A stretch of 64,000 nt of DNA from the NCBI RefSeq assembly GCF_008365385.1, contig NZ_QOVF01000003.1:434001-498000 (forward strand), written 5' to 3'. Both the position numbers and the translations under genes were made by a program. The DNA is from Halopseudomonas laoshanensis. Its GTDB lineage: Bacteria > Pseudomonadota > Gammaproteobacteria > Pseudomonadales > Pseudomonadaceae. Position 1 is the stretch's first letter. The number at the start of each line of letters is the position of its first letter. The notes beneath the pieces were generated by a model. It saw only the letters and a list, made by a program, of their open reading frames with translations, had not been told where the DNA came from and ran no database searches. Below, piece after piece: positions 63,765 to 64,000 of this stretch.

Positions 63765-64000
63765 ATGATCACGGCACATATTTCGGAAGCGCCAAAATCC
63801 GCTAAGTGGCGCTTCAAGCTAGGCATTGGCTTTCTCTGTTTAATGCCCATCCTGTGGCTGTTGGTGCCGCTCGCGGCGATGGCGGATGCGCCAGGCTCGC
63901 GCATTGCCGCTCTGACTGGAGCGCTGTTCATCATCAACAAGGTGCTTCTGCTGCTGGTGATCGCGGTCATGGGCAAGGCCGGTTTTCAGGAGCTGAAAAA
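63765..64000 (+). CDS. Transporter-suffix-domain small membrane protein, 5' part
   Basis: The first 78 codons of a gene cut by the window end. It shows two helices (LGIGFLCLMPILWLLVPLAAM and GALFIINKVLLLLVIAVMG) and the tail GKAGFQELK, typical of small proteins known as transporter suffix domain proteins. AGGT lies ahead of the ATG. It is likely monocistronic, 90 bases after pqiC. The function is not known. Confidence 0.7.
   Translation, partial: MITAHISEAPKSAKWRFKLGIGFLCLMPILWLLVPLAAMADAPGSRIAALTGALFIINKVLLLLVIAVMGKAGFQELK

Overview
The window looks like chromosomal DNA of a gammaproteobacterium of the Pseudomonas / Halopseudomonas type. Reasons: fairly high GC content; an ErsA/Spot 42-type small RNA between engB and polA; the polA-DUF2782-thrB and znuA/zur-znuC-znuB blocks; an aa3 cytochrome oxidase cluster in the gene order I remember for P. 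aeruginosa (coxB, coxA, ctaG, coxC, DUF2909, SURF1, hypothetical, ctaA, cyoE, SCO); and a TtgR/TtgABC-like efflux locus. The genus is an inference from gene content and recalled synteny, not from a search. I see no insertion sequence, prophage, CRISPR array, rRNA or tRNA.

Layout. 1-6.1 kb: housekeeping genes (end of engB, ErsA sRNA, polA, DUF2782, thrB, ROK sugar kinase, truncated globin). 6.1-9.2 kb: zinc uptake (znuA facing zur-znuC-znuB across a palindromic Zur box). 9.3-17.2 kb: DNA repair, with an overlapping exonuclease-ligase-helicase-PdeM operon followed by a radical-SAM/DUF4130 pair behind a textbook LexA box. 17.2-25.8 kb: cytochrome c oxidase structural and assembly genes on the minus strand. 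26-29.8 kb: hypothetical gene, YheV, oligopeptidase A, gamma-carbonic anhydrase. 29.9-38 kb: a signalling hub holding a diguanylate cyclase, an NADPH oxidoreductase, an ammonium transporter fused to PAS-GGDEF-EAL, and a short histidine kinase paired with a receiver-TPR protein. 38.3-41 kb: TerB-like and PhoD-like proteins.

41.1-46.7 kb holds a compact gene set: ECF sigma factor and RskA-like anti-sigma (ATGA overlap), then DUF4331 exported protein, glycine-rich lipoprotein, TPR protein and a HupE/UreJ-type membrane protein with an EF-hand-like loop. Its job is not known to me, and it is the best candidate for an undescribed system. 46.7-50.2 kb: a TetR-SDR-DsbA-like isomerase operon with a palindromic operator, divergent from an MFS transporter. 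50.3-56.8 kb: a TtgABC-type RND pump with a divergent TtgR repressor and overlapping operator and promoters. 56.9-59.1 kb: TetR regulator and amino-acid permease. 59.2-60 kb: DUF2845 protein and a GFA-family gene interrupted by an amber codon. 60.2-63.7 kb: split pqiA-pqiA-pqiB-pqiC lipid-transport operon. The window ends inside a small membrane protein.

Shared logic: many genes are translationally coupled by ATGA or similar overlaps, and the stress-linked groups each carry a visible control element (AlgU promoter for ErsA, Zur box for znu, LexA box for the radical-SAM pair, palindromes for the TetR loci).
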